NCBI RefSeq assembly: GCF_900115955.1
Contig: NZ_FOYL01000004.1
Location: 62,001 to 126,000 of the forward strand
Length of the DNA stretch: 64,000 nucleotides
Direction of reading: 5' to 3'
DNA from: Lentzea waywayandensis
Lineage (GTDB): Bacteria > Actinomycetota > Actinomycetes > Mycobacteriales > Pseudonocardiaceae
Both the position numbers and the translations under genes were made by a program. This document shows, piece by piece, positions 15,890 through 24,466 of this stretch. The notes under the pieces are model-generated. The model ran no database searches and was not told where the DNA came from. It was given only the letters and a program-made list of their open reading frames with translations. The number at the start of each line of letters is the position of its first letter. Position 1 is the first letter of the stretch.

Positions 15890-18655
15890 CTAAACCTCGG
15901 ACGACAGTGAGTCCAAAGCGGTCCGCACCTCGACCGCGCGAGCCGAGTTGACCTGCGCGTACAGGCGCAGCGCCTCCGTCAATTCCGCTGCCGCAGCAAC
16001 CCATTCCGCCCGCCGGAGCAACACTCCGCCGAGCACGTGCCGCCCGAAGCCCTCGAGGTACGTGACCTCGGCCACGGCGGCCTGGTCGACGACCTGGCGG
16101 GCCAGCGTCTCGGCCTGGTCCAGGGCTCCGGCCTGGAGGTGGAGCTCGGCGAGGTTCGCGATGCCGCGGATCAGTGCGACGTTGTCGCCTGAGCGCCGGT
16201 ACACCTCGACGGCGTGAGCCTGGTGCTGCAGCGCGACTTCCACGTGGCCGCGGGCCTGTTCGACCTGCGCCACGTTGTTGAGACCGTGCGCCTCGCCGAC
16301 GATGTCGCCGGACTGCTGGGCGAGCTGCACGGACTCCCAGAAGTGCAGCAGGGCCTCGTCGTGCTGCTGGAGGCGGAACAGGACGTCGGCGAGTTGGGCG
16401 AGCGTCAGCACGAGGTACTGACGCTCGCCCAGCTCGGTCGCGAGCCGGTGCGCGCGGCGAGCGTCCGGCAGCAGGACAGGGCGTCCCAGCCGGGCGTTCG
16501 TCGTGTAGGTCGTGTCCAGCATGAGCACCTGGCCGAGGCGGCTTCCCGTCACCTCGGCCGCGGCCAGACCGAACCCGACCAGCGCCACCCACTCGCCGGT
16601 GAGTGCGCGCACGGTCGCATAGGGGTGCAGCAGTCTCACGAGCTGCCACACCTGGTCGTGCAGGCCCCTTTCGGCGGACGTGTGCACGAGCGCGACGATG
16701 TTGGGCCATTCCTGGTCGAACCAGTCGACGGGGTCGCCGAACGCCGGTAACGCCGTGGAACCGTTGTCCCTGAAGGCGAAGTCCAGACCGTCACGTGCCG
16801 GGCGGATGGCACGGCGGACGTGGTCGCACGCGACGAGGTAGTAGTTCACCAAGCGCCGCAACGAGTCCAGGTCCGTCCGGCCCACTCCCCGCACGTACAG
16901 GCGCACCAGTTCGTGCATCGTGAAGCCGTCCGGCCACGGTTCGACCAGCAGGTTCACCCCGACGAGCTGGGCCAGCCGGGAGCGGGCCGACTCGACCTGG
17001 ATGCGGGTCAGCGCGGCGACCGCGTGAGGCGACATCCAGCGGCCGGGCGCGAGGCCGACGGACTGGAAGACCTCACCCAGTTCGGACGGCAGGTCGCGGG
17101 TCGACAGGTCCAGCGCCCGCGACACCCCGACGCCCGCCTCGGGCAGGTCGAGGCCGCGCATCCGCTGCCCGTCGTCCGCGAGCTCGCCCACGAGCTCCTC
17201 GACCGTCCACTCCGGACTGATCACGAGCTTCGCGGCGGCCACCCGCAGCGCCAGGGGCAGCCCTCCGCACAGTTCGGCGAGCTTGCGGGCCGCCACCGGG
17301 TCTTCCGACGACAGCTGCCTGCCCAGCACGTCGTCCACCAGCGCACGCGCCGCCTCGTCGTCCAGCGGGCCGAGCTTGCGCACACGGGCGCTGTTGGTGA
17401 CGACGAGCCGTTCCATGTGGGACCGCGACGTCACCAGCACCACCGAGCCCGAACCGGGCGGCAGCAGCGGCTGGACCTGGTCGAAGGCCGTCGCGTCGTC
17501 CAGCACCACCAGCACGCGGCGGCGGTTGAGCAGCGAGCGGTACAGCCCGACGCGGTCCTCCACGCCGACCGGCACGCCGTCCGCCGGCACGCCCATCGCC
17601 ACCAGGAACCGGGTCAGCACCTCGCCCGGCTCGGTGTCGCCCAAGGAGGCGAACAGCACGCCGTGCGGGAACATCTCGGAGTTCTCGTGCCCCCACGTGA
17701 TCGCGAGGGCGCTCTTGCCGACGCCGGGCGCGCCGGTCAGCACGGCCACCGAAGTGGCGAGGAGATTGCGGGTCGCGCACACGTTGTCGAGCCACGACCT
17801 GTCTTCGTCGCGGCCGAACAGCCTGGATGCCGACGCGGGCAGCAACGCGGGCGCCACGATCCCGGCGCGCGGGGCGACGGGACGCGACTCGACCGGGCCG
17901 ACCACGCTCAACGACGGGTCGTCGCGCAGCACCTGCTCGTGCAGCGACCGCAACTGCGGGCCGGGGTCGATGCCCAGCTCGTCGACGGCACGGCGCTGGA
18001 ACCGTTGGTAGGCCTCGAGAGCGTCGGCGCGCTGACCGGATCGGTAGAGCGCCCGCATGCTGTGGGCGACCAGGCGTTCCCGGAACGGGTACTCGGTGCA
18101 CAGCCCCCGCAGCTCGCCGACCAGCTCCAGGTGGCGGCCCAGTTCGAGCTCGGCGTCGATGCGTTCTTCCAACGCCGAGAGCCGCAGCTCTTCCAAGTCG
18201 GACGTCATCGGGTCACCCGGCACGTCCGCGAGCACCGGCCCGCGCCACAACCCCAGGGCCTCGCGCAACAAGCCCGCCCTGATGGCGGCGGGCTTGCCGC
18301 GGGACGACGCCACGAGCTGCCGGGCGCGGTGCAGATCGAGACGCCACGGGTCGACGGCCAGCTGGTACCCCGTCGGCGTGGTGCGGATCGTCGCGGAGCC
18401 CGCGGGATCGGACTCCTCCAGCACCTTGCGCAGCCGCGAGACGTAGCCGTGCACGATCGTCCGCGCGGTGGCCGGAGGCGTGTCCGTCCACAGCGCGTCG
18501 ACGATCTGGTCGATCGAGACGGGTCGGTTCGCCTCGACGACCAGCATGGCCAGCAGTCCCCGCATGCCACGACGGCCCAGCTGGACGAGCCGTCCGTCCG
18601 CGAGCACCTGGAGTGGACCGAGCACGCCGAACTCGAGTCCGGTTTTGCTCCGCAT
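15890..18655 (-). CDS. SARP/AfsR-type regulator with NB-ARC and TPR domains
   Basis: About 921 residues. In order: an OmpR-like winged DNA-binding domain (about 8-100, FGVLGPLQVLADGRLVQLG then RGMRGLLAMLVVEANRPVSI), a bacterial transcriptional activation domain (about 105-250, ending VDELGIDPGPQLRSLHEQVL), an NB-ARC ATPase (P-loop LTGAPGVGKSALAI near 305, VLVVLDDA, GLPLALRVAAAKL), and C-terminal TPR repeats from about 660. This is the AfsR/large-SARP architecture that activates secondary metabolism or development. The ATG at 18655 follows a strong GGAGGAGGGGC; the frame is open further upstream but that part is not conserved-looking. It is divergent from the ADP-ribosylglycohydrolase gene across about 100 bases. 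Its target is unknown and no large biosynthetic cluster adjoins it. Confidence 0.92.
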   Translation of the reverse strand: MRSKTGLEFGVLGPLQVLADGRLVQLGRRGMRGLLAMLVVEANRPVSIDQIVDALWTDTPPATARTIVHGYVSRLRKVLEESDPAGSATIRTTPTGYQLAVDPWRLDLHRARQLVASSRGKPAAIRAGLLREALGLWRGPVLADVPGDPMTSDLEELRLSALEERIDAELELGRHLELVGELRGLCTEYPFRERLVAHSMRALYRSGQRADALEAYQRFQRRAVDELGIDPGPQLRSLHEQVLRDDPSLSVVGPVESRPVAPRAGIVAPALLPASASRLFGRDEDRSWLDNVCATRNLLATSVAVLTGAPGVGKSALAITWGHENSEMFPHGVLFASLGDTEPGEVLTRFLVAMGVPADGVPVGVEDRVGLYRSLLNRRRVLVVLDDATAFDQVQPLLPPGSGSVVLVTSRSHMERLVVTNSARVRKLGPLDDEAARALVDDVLGRQLSSEDPVAARKLAELCGGLPLALRVAAAKLVISPEWTVEELVGELADDGQRMRGLDLPEAGVGVSRALDLSTRDLPSELGEVFQSVGLAPGRWMSPHAVAALTRIQVESARSRLAQLVGVNLLVEPWPDGFTMHELVRLYVRGVGRTDLDSLRRLVNYYLVACDHVRRAIRPARDGLDFAFRDNGSTALPAFGDPVDWFDQEWPNIVALVHTSAERGLHDQVWQLVRLLHPYATVRALTGEWVALVGFGLAAAEVTGSRLGQVLMLDTTYTTNARLGRPVLLPDARRAHRLATELGERQYLVLTLAQLADVLFRLQQHDEALLHFWESVQLAQQSGDIVGEAHGLNNVAQVEQARGHVEVALQHQAHAVEVYRRSGDNVALIRGIANLAELHLQAGALDQAETLARQVVDQAAVAEVTYLEGFGRHVLGGVLLRRAEWVAAAAELTEALRLYAQVNSARAVEVRTALDSLSSEV

Positions 18656-18744
18656 GCCCCTCCTCCGGTGCGCTGACCTCGTCACTTCAGAAGGTGCGCA
18701 AGCCCGAGTCTCAGATACAAGTACGGCCCAAGTTCGCGGGACGC

Positions 18745-18750
18745 TACTGT
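18745..18750 (+). promoter_or_regulatory. -10 box of a leaderless promoter (ADP-ribosylglycohydrolase gene)
   Basis: TACTGT ends six bases before the GTG at 18757. This supports that start codon, as no Shine-Dalgarno sequence precedes it. Confidence 0.5.
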
Positions 18751-18756
18751 TCACAC

Positions 18757-19791
18757 GTGCCGCGAGATCGAAATACCGTGGTTGACCGCGGCGCCGGGTG
18801 TCTCCTCGGCGGCGCCCTCGGCGATGCGCTCGGTGCCCCCGTGCAGTACCTCGGCTGGGCTGACATCCAGCGCGAACACGGCCCCGAGGGCGTGCTGGGG
18901 CCGCCGAAGCCCGCGTTGTTCACGGACGACACCCAGCTGACCCTCTTCACCGCCGACGGCTATCTGCGCGCCTGGGTGCGCGGAAAACGGACCGGCGACT
19001 GGGAACCGTCGCAGATGGTCTGGCACAGCTATCGGCGCTGGCTCATCACCCAGCAGCAACCGGCCCCCGAACGGGGTGCGGTCGGGCTGCTCGCCGACGA
19101 ACGGCTGTACGAGAGCCGCTCGCCGGGCCTGACCTGCCTGCGCGCGCTGGCCGCCGAGACACCGTCCACTCCGGAGAACCCGCACAACGAGTCGTCCGGC
19201 TGCAACGGCGTCACGCGCACCGCGCCCGCGGGCTTTGCACCGTCCGCCGCGATCGCCTACGACCTCGGCTGCCGGTTCGCCGCTCTCACGCACGGCGGCA
19301 CGGGCGGCTGGGTGTCCGGCGGCGCGCTGGCGTTGCTGGTCCACCTGCTCGCCGTGAAGGCCAGGCCGTTGCGCGAGGCGATCGACCAGGTCATCGGCCG
19401 GGTGCTGCGCGACGACACGTACACGGCCACGGTCCTGACACGCGCCGTGGTGCTGGCCGACGACCACGACGGTTCCTCACCCGTGCGCGTCGACCGGCTA
19501 GGCAGCGGCTGGACCGGCCCGGAAGCGCTGGCGATCGCGGTCTACACCGTGCTGACGCACCCGAAGCCGTCGCAGTTCGTGGACGCGATGCGCGCCGCCG
19601 CCAACCACTCCGGCGGCAGCGACGCCACGGCGGCGTTGACCGGCAACGTGCTCGGCGCGTTGCACGGCACCGACGCGCTGCCCCGCGACTGGCTGATGGG
19701 GCTGGAGATGGTGGACGTGCTGGACGCGATGGGTCGCGACCTGGGCATGTCCGCGGTGAACCTGGACTTCAACGAGGACCGCTACGCGTAG
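18757..19791 (+). CDS. ADP-ribosylglycohydrolase-family protein
   Basis: A 344-residue member of the DraG/ADP-ribosylglycohydrolase family, which removes ADP-ribose from proteins or small molecules using two magnesium ions. Metal-binding signatures are visible: GGALGDALGAP near residue 18, TDDTQLTLF near 60, and the late block HSGGSDATAALTGNVLGALHG. In the late block GGSD replaces the usual GDSD, so one ligand position is altered relative to textbook members. The GTG at 18757 is supported by a leaderless-type promoter; a second GTG at 18778 is possible. It is followed by two inverted repeats and an NCS1 permease in the same direction, hinting at a nucleoside or nucleobase-linked role. Confidence 0.87.
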   Translation: MPRDRNTVVDRGAGCLLGGALGDALGAPVQYLGWADIQREHGPEGVLGPPKPALFTDDTQLTLFTADGYLRAWVRGKRTGDWEPSQMVWHSYRRWLITQQQPAPERGAVGLLADERLYESRSPGLTCLRALAAETPSTPENPHNESSGCNGVTRTAPAGFAPSAAIAYDLGCRFAALTHGGTGGWVSGGALALLVHLLAVKARPLREAIDQVIGRVLRDDTYTATVLTRAVVLADDHDGSSPVRVDRLGSGWTGPEALAIAVYTVLTHPKPSQFVDAMRAAANHSGGSDATAALTGNVLGALHGTDALPRDWLMGLEMVDVLDAMGRDLGMSAVNLDFNEDRYA

Positions 19792-19803
19792 TCGCGAGTT
19801 CGT

Positions 19804-19881
19804 GCCGGTCGTCCGGTCAACCGCTCGTGCCGAAATCGGCGAAGCCCATTTCGGTGCGAGCGATTCGGCCGGACGACCGGC
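19804..19881. repeat. Long imperfect inverted repeat (33-bp arms)
   Basis: Arms 19804-19836 and 19848-19881 pair almost fully: the outer 13 bases GCCGGTCGTCCGG are perfect, then a few mismatches and one bulge, then CCGAAAT against ATTTCGG. The loop is 11 bases. It starts 13 bases after the ADP-ribosylglycohydrolase stop. It could be a terminator without a T run, or the remnant of a small palindromic element. Confidence 0.7.
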
Positions 19882-19929
19882 TTCTCGACGAACTCGCCGC
19901 CGTCTGCGGAGCAGCGGCCGACAAGCACA

Positions 19930-19973
19930 GGATGTTTCGTCCAGTTTCACAGGCGAGGTTGGACGAAACATCC
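19930..19973. promoter_or_regulatory. Perfect 14-bp inverted repeat upstream of the NCS1 permease
   Basis: GGATGTTTCGTCCA (19930-19943) and TGGACGAAACATCC (19960-19973) separated by 16 bases, centred about 90 bases before the permease start. It may be an operator or a structured leader. No regulator is identified for it. Confidence 0.55.
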
Positions 19974-20038
19974 AGTATTCGCAGGTCATCGGGGCTTTGT
20001 AGCGTCGGCGCACCATCCCGCCGCGTCAGGAGCCCCTC

Positions 20039-21598
20039 ATGGCCGAGCCACCGTCGCTGACCCAGGTAGAGACCAACGGCATCGAGCGGATCCCCGACGC
20101 GGAACGCACCGCGACCCCGTTCGACCTGTTCCGGCTCGCGTTCGGCGGCGCCAACACGTTCTCGACCTGCGTGCTGGGCGCGTTCCCGATCCTCTTCGGA
20201 CTGTCGTTCTGGCAGGGCCTGGCCGCGACGCTGCTCGGCGTGCTCGCCGGGGCGTTGATCCTGTGTCCGATGGCGATCTTCGGGCCGGTCAACGGGACGA
20301 ACAACGCGGTCTCGTCATCGGCCCACCTGGGCGTGCACGGGCGGATCGTCGGCTCGTTCCTGTCGCTGCTGACGGCGGTGGCGTTCTTCTCGCTCGCCGT
20401 CTGGAGCTCCGGTGACGCGCTGGTGGGCGGCGCGAACCGGCTGTTCGGGATGCCGCGCGGCACTCTCTCCTACGCGGTGGCGTACGCGGTGTTCGCCGGG
20501 CTCGTGCTCGTCGTGTGCACGTACGGGTTCCGGTTCATGCTCTTCGTCAACAAGATCGCGGTCGTCTCGGCGACGCTGCTGTTCCTGCTGGGTGCGGTGG
20601 CCTTCGCGGGCGACTTCGACCCGTCGTACGCGGGCATGGGGATGACGGAGGACATGTTCTGGCCGGCGTTCATCGGCTCGGCGCTGATCGTGCTGTCGAA
20701 CCCGGTCTCGTTCGGCGCGTTCCTCGGTGACTGGTCGCGCTACATCCCGGCGAGCACCCCGCATCGGCGCGTGGTCGCCGCCGCGTTCCTGTCGCAGGTC
20801 GCGACGCTGGTGCCGTTCGTGTTCGGCCTCGCGACGGCCAGCATCATCGCCACCAAGGCACCGTCCTATGTGGATCCGGCGGCCCAGGACTTCGTCGGCG
20901 GGCTGCTCGCGATCGCGCCGCAGTGGTTCTTCCTGCCGGTCTGCCTGCTCGCCCTGATCGGCGGGATGTCCACCGGCACGACCGCGCTCTACGGCACAGG
21001 GCTGGACTTCTCGAGCGTGTTCCCGCGGCTGTCGCGCGTGCAGGCGACGGTGCTGGTCGGCACGCTCGCGATCGTCTTCATCTTCCTCGGCCGGTTCGGG
21101 TTCGACCTGGTGCGCAGCATCTCCACGTTCGCGACGCTGATCATCACCTGCACCGTCCCGTGGATGGTCGTGATGATGCTGGGCCTGTTCACCCGGCGCG
21201 CCTGGTACGACCCGGAGGCGTTGCAGGTCTTCAACCGGCGGCAGCGCGGCGGCCGGTACTGGTTCGCGCACGGCTGGAACTGGCGCGGCATGACGGCGTG
21301 GTGGGTCGCGGCGGTCGTGGGCGTGCTGTTCACGAACATCCCCGGCCAGTTCGTCGGGCCGCTGGGTGATCTCGCGGGTGGCGTGGACGTCAGTCTGCCG
21401 TTGTCGATCGGCGTCGCCGCGGTGCTGTTCCTGGTGCTGCTCTTCGCTTTTCCCGAACCTCGCGCGGTCTACGGTCCCGCCGGCGCGCGGCTCGTTCCCA
21501 CAGCGGACGTCGAAGTCCCGGAGATCACCGGAAAACAGGAACAGCCCGTGGGGAGCGCTCCCGAATTCGCTCGTCCACAGGCTGGTCCGCACGAGTAG
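20039..21598 (+). CDS. NCS1-family purine/cytosine permease
   Basis: A 519-residue multi-pass transporter of the nucleobase:cation symporter-1 family, likely importing cytosine, a purine or a related base. Twelve hydrophobic segments can be seen. Family features include the early LFRLAFGGANTFSTCVLGAF segment, PVNGTNNAVSSSAHLGVHGR near 85-105, and NPVSFGAFLGDWSRYIP near 222. A CAGGAG ribosome site sits seven bases before the ATG. The C-terminal 40 residues are hydrophilic. It follows the ADP-ribosylglycohydrolase gene by 247 bases. Confidence 0.88.
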   Translation: MAEPPSLTQVETNGIERIPDAERTATPFDLFRLAFGGANTFSTCVLGAFPILFGLSFWQGLAATLLGVLAGALILCPMAIFGPVNGTNNAVSSSAHLGVHGRIVGSFLSLLTAVAFFSLAVWSSGDALVGGANRLFGMPRGTLSYAVAYAVFAGLVLVVCTYGFRFMLFVNKIAVVSATLLFLLGAVAFAGDFDPSYAGMGMTEDMFWPAFIGSALIVLSNPVSFGAFLGDWSRYIPASTPHRRVVAAAFLSQVATLVPFVFGLATASIIATKAPSYVDPAAQDFVGGLLAIAPQWFFLPVCLLALIGGMSTGTTALYGTGLDFSSVFPRLSRVQATVLVGTLAIVFIFLGRFGFDLVRSISTFATLIITCTVPWMVVMMLGLFTRRAWYDPEALQVFNRRQRGGRYWFAHGWNWRGMTAWWVAAVVGVLFTNIPGQFVGPLGDLAGGVDVSLPLSIGVAAVLFLVLLFAFPEPRAVYGPAGARLVPTADVEVPEITGKQEQPVGSAPEFARPQAGPHE

Positions 21599-21700
21599 TT
21601 GATCAACAGCAGGCCGGGTCTTGCCCCGAGCGCGAGCTCCGATCCAGCTCTTGATCAGCGAAGTCATGCCCCGGAGTCAAGGCTCCGTTGGGCGAGCATG

Positions 21701-22441
21701 TTAACAGATGTGTACCGGAAGTCCAGGGCTCGAGAAGACGCGACGGTCTTCGTCGACGATGAAGACCTCGCACTCCTCCTGCGCCGCGGCCCACTCGATT
21801 CCGTCTCTACCCAGCGCAAACGCCGCTGTGGCAGTGGTATCGGCGATCGCGAGGTCGTCGGAGAAGACCGTGACCGACAGAATTCCCGAGACCGGCTGAC
21901 CGGTCCGGCCGTCCAGGATGTGCTGGCCGCGTTCGTACAACGCTGACGTGGCAACGGCTCCGTCCCGCACGCCGAGCACGACGCTGAGCTGGTCGGCGAG
22001 GTCGGGATGCCGAACGCCCACGCGCCAAGGCTTTCCGGGCTCGGGTTCGCCGGCCGTCACCACGTCGCCGCCCGCGTTCACGCAGAACGTCGTGGCGCCG
22101 CCCTCGCGCAGCATGTCCGCCGCCCGTTGCACGGCCCAGCCCTTCACCACCGCGCACGGGTCGAGCCCGCGTCCCGGCACCCGTGCCGTGAACGCGCCAC
22201 CCGTCGACTCCTCGTACCAGTCGCACAGCGAGAGAACCTCGACCAGGTCCGGGGTGAGCTCTTCCCTGGTGAGCTCACCCCGGTCCAGCCGGGACACCTC
22301 GCTGTCGGGCTTGAACGGCGAGAACTGGGCGTCCGCCTCGCGCAGCCAGGCGAACGCCCGTTCGGCCAGCTCGGCGTCGCCGTCACGCAGGTCCACCGAG
22401 ATCGGCAGCCCCATGATGTGCTCGACGCGCCGCACGGACAC
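21701..22441 (-). CDS. apbE: ApbE-like FAD:protein FMN transferase
   Basis: A 246-residue ApbE-family enzyme that moves FMN from FAD onto a threonine of target proteins. Visible motifs are DPCAVVKGWAVQRAADML near 119, CVNAGGDV near 144, and the metal-binding C-terminal block IADTTATAAFALG. There is no obvious signal peptide, so either it acts in the cytosol or its true start is further upstream. It starts two bases after the FMN-binding protein stop, so substrate and enzyme are co-expressed. It is the last gene of a three-gene flavin electron-transfer operon. Confidence 0.88.
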   Translation of the reverse strand: MSVRRVEHIMGLPISVDLRDGDAELAERAFAWLREADAQFSPFKPDSEVSRLDRGELTREELTPDLVEVLSLCDWYEESTGGAFTARVPGRGLDPCAVVKGWAVQRAADMLREGGATTFCVNAGGDVVTAGEPEPGKPWRVGVRHPDLADQLSVVLGVRDGAVATSALYERGQHILDGRTGQPVSGILSVTVFSDDLAIADTTATAAFALGRDGIEWAAAQEECEVFIVDEDRRVFSSPGLPVHIC

Positions 22442-22443
22442 GG

Positions 22444-22947
22444 TTACTGCGCCCCGTCGAGTGCGGCCTGGAGCGACTTCTTGTAGCCATCGGAGGTCGC
22501 GGTCGCGCCGGAGACCGTGTCGATGTCCGCGCTCTGCGCCTTGAGCGCCGACTGCTTCAGCAGCGGCAACGCCATCCTGGTCGGCTCGCTGTTGGGCGCC
22601 CGCAACGCCTTCACGTCGACGATCTTGGTGCCCTGGAGGGTCACCTGCACCTGCACGGTGCCTTCGGACGTGTTCACCGCGGGCCCGGACACGGTGCGGT
22701 TCTGGGCCTGCTGCTGGGTGGTCTGCTGCTGTTGCTGCTGGGTCGTCTTGGGCGCCGCCGACCCCGTCGTCTTCGGTGCGGAGCCGGTGGTCTGCGGGAC
22801 GGTCTGCTGCTGGGTCTGCTGCTGTTCCTGGGTCGGCGCCGCCGCGACCTCGTTGATCTCGCCCTCGTGCGCGGCACCCGGCGAGTAGATCCAGACCGGA
22901 ACGAGGCCGGCCACGCTCAGTGCCAGAACGGGAATTGCCCTCTTCAC
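22444..22947 (-). CDS. FMN-binding domain protein, exported, with Q/T-rich linker
   Basis: A 167-residue protein starting at a GTG (22947). An N-terminal hydrophobic signal or anchor (RAIPVLALSVAGLVPVWIYS) is followed by a low-complexity Gln/Thr/Pro linker (residues about 38-82) and a C-terminal FMN-binding domain of the RnfG/NqrC C-terminal type. The flavinylation site is SGATATSDGYKKSLQAAL near residue 146, where ApbE would attach FMN to Thr. It lies between the ferric-reductase-like gene and apbE, so it is most likely the extracytoplasmic electron acceptor of that membrane protein. CAG-rich codon repeats encode the linker. Confidence 0.88.
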   Translation of the reverse strand: MKRAIPVLALSVAGLVPVWIYSPGAAHEGEINEVAAAPTQEQQQTQQQTVPQTTGSAPKTTGSAAPKTTQQQQQQTTQQQAQNRTVSGPAVNTSEGTVQVQVTLQGTKIVDVKALRAPNSEPTRMALPLLKQSALKAQSADIDTVSGATATSDGYKKSLQAALDGAQ

Positions 22948-22961
22948 GTCGTCGGACCCTC

Positions 22962-24320
22962 TCAGTTGGCCAGCGCGAAGCGCTCGGCGTGGATCTGGTT
23001 GCTGGGCACTCCCAGTTCGTCGAGGCTCTGGATCACCGCGCCGGTCATGCCGCCGGGGCCGCAGATGAAGATGTCGCGGTCCTGGACGTCCGGCACGAGC
23101 GCGGCGATGTTCTCGGGGCCGAGCAACGGACCGTTCGCGGTGATGGTCTTCGAGGAACCGGTGACCAGGCGCAGCACCGCGCCCTTGGCCCTGGCGAGGC
23201 CTTCGAGTTCGCGCAGCAGCACTGCTTCGCGAGGGTCGCTGACCCGGTAGAGCACCACGACGTGGCCCTTGATCTCCTCCAGCAGCGCGCGGACCGGCGT
23301 GACGCCGACACCACCCGCGACGAGAAGCGCGTTGGGCTTGGTCTGGTGCATCGTCGTGAAGGCGCCGTACGGGCCCTCGGCGAACACGCGGGTGCCGACC
23401 TTGATGTTGCGGATGTCCGCGCTGCCGGTGCCCAGGGCCTTCGCGGTGAGCCGCAGGTACTTGCCGTTCGGCGCCGCGGACAGCGAGAACGGGTTGGCCT
23501 GCCACCAGCGGTCCTTGGTCAGGAAGCGCCACAGGAAGAACTGGCCGGCCTTGGCGCCGAGCTTGTCGAGGTCCTTGCCCTCGATGTAGACCGAGACGAC
23601 GTTGTGCGCCTCGGGCACCACGGCGGCGACGTGGAACTGGTGCCGCCAGTTGCGGTAGAAGGGGAGCACCACGCGTCCGATCAGGACGGAGCCGAGCGCG
23701 AACGCCCACAGGCCCCACCAGTAGCCGGTCGCGAGCGCGGACTTGCGGAACGTGCTGCCGACCGCGACCTGGTGCGAGAACGCCAGGAAGATCGCGACGT
23801 AGGTGTACAGGTGGATGAAGTGCCAGGTCTCGTAGGCCATCCGGCGCCGCGCGAAGCGGGCCGAGACGATGCCGACGACCATGATGATCGCCCACGCCAC
23901 CAGCGCGCGGAGGATGCCCTCCAGCTCGGTCGCCTGCCGGATGATCTCGGCGATCGGGCCCTTGTCGCCGGCGTTGCCGAGCGCGATGAAGACCAGGTGC
24001 CCGATCAGCGTGAAGAAGATCGTGAAGCCGACCCAGCGGTGCCACGAGGTGAGCTTGTCCATGCCCAGCCTGCGGTCGAGCCACGGCAGCCGCGCCACCA
24101 GGAGCAGCTGGAACGCCATCGCGAGCGCGCCGTACAGGCCCGCCAGCCGGCCGAAGTTGACCAGCTTGTTCGAGCCGACACCCGCCGCGTTGAACAGGTA
24201 CGTCACGAACGCCGCGTTGGCCAGGAGGAACACGTACAGGCCGGCTTTGGCCAGCACCTTGTGCGGCGTCGCCCGGCCGGCCGGAGCCGATCGCACAGGA
24301 GGCTGCAGGGTGGTCGTCAC
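22962..24320 (-). CDS. Ferric-reductase-like transmembrane flavohaemoprotein
   Basis: A 452-residue protein. The N-terminal half has about six membrane helices with paired haem-ligand histidines (TSWHRWVGF, LIGHLVF, WHFIHLYTY, FSHQVAVG). The C-terminal half is a ferredoxin-NADP-reductase-like module with an FAD site (ANPFSLSAAPN) and an NAD(P) site (GGVGVTPVRALLEEI; FICGPGGMTGAVI). It should carry electrons from cytosolic NAD(P)H through haems to the outside, probably to the flavinylated protein encoded next. The GTG at 24320 is preferred because GAGGAG lies six bases upstream; the frame is open to 24407. It is divergent from the two-component system genes. Confidence 0.88.
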   Translation of the reverse strand: MTTTLQPPVRSAPAGRATPHKVLAKAGLYVFLLANAAFVTYLFNAAGVGSNKLVNFGRLAGLYGALAMAFQLLLVARLPWLDRRLGMDKLTSWHRWVGFTIFFTLIGHLVFIALGNAGDKGPIAEIIRQATELEGILRALVAWAIIMVVGIVSARFARRRMAYETWHFIHLYTYVAIFLAFSHQVAVGSTFRKSALATGYWWGLWAFALGSVLIGRVVLPFYRNWRHQFHVAAVVPEAHNVVSVYIEGKDLDKLGAKAGQFFLWRFLTKDRWWQANPFSLSAAPNGKYLRLTAKALGTGSADIRNIKVGTRVFAEGPYGAFTTMHQTKPNALLVAGGVGVTPVRALLEEIKGHVVVLYRVSDPREAVLLRELEGLARAKGAVLRLVTGSSKTITANGPLLGPENIAALVPDVQDRDIFICGPGGMTGAVIQSLDELGVPSNQIHAERFALAN

Positions 24321-24466
24321 GGCGGGCTCCTCGGTCAGGGCGGTCTCTGGCTGTCTACTTCGGTCGATCTCGATCCTTGGCGTTCGAGCTGTGGCTCCGC
24401 TTTGCACGCGCTGTCGACTTCCTGTCGATCGAGCGAGCAGGCCACAAGGTGACGCACCATGAGCAC

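Noticed and set aside
16820..18676. 618-residue plus-strand open frame opposite the SARP regulator
   Set aside because: Antisense shadow with no recognisable domain; the minus strand has the winged helix, BTAD, NB-ARC and TPR signatures.
22444..24084. Single 546-residue minus-strand frame spanning the FMN-binding and ferric-reductase genes
   Set aside because: The N-terminal two thirds is a shadow of the reductase in another frame; the real gene is the 167-residue GTG-started protein.
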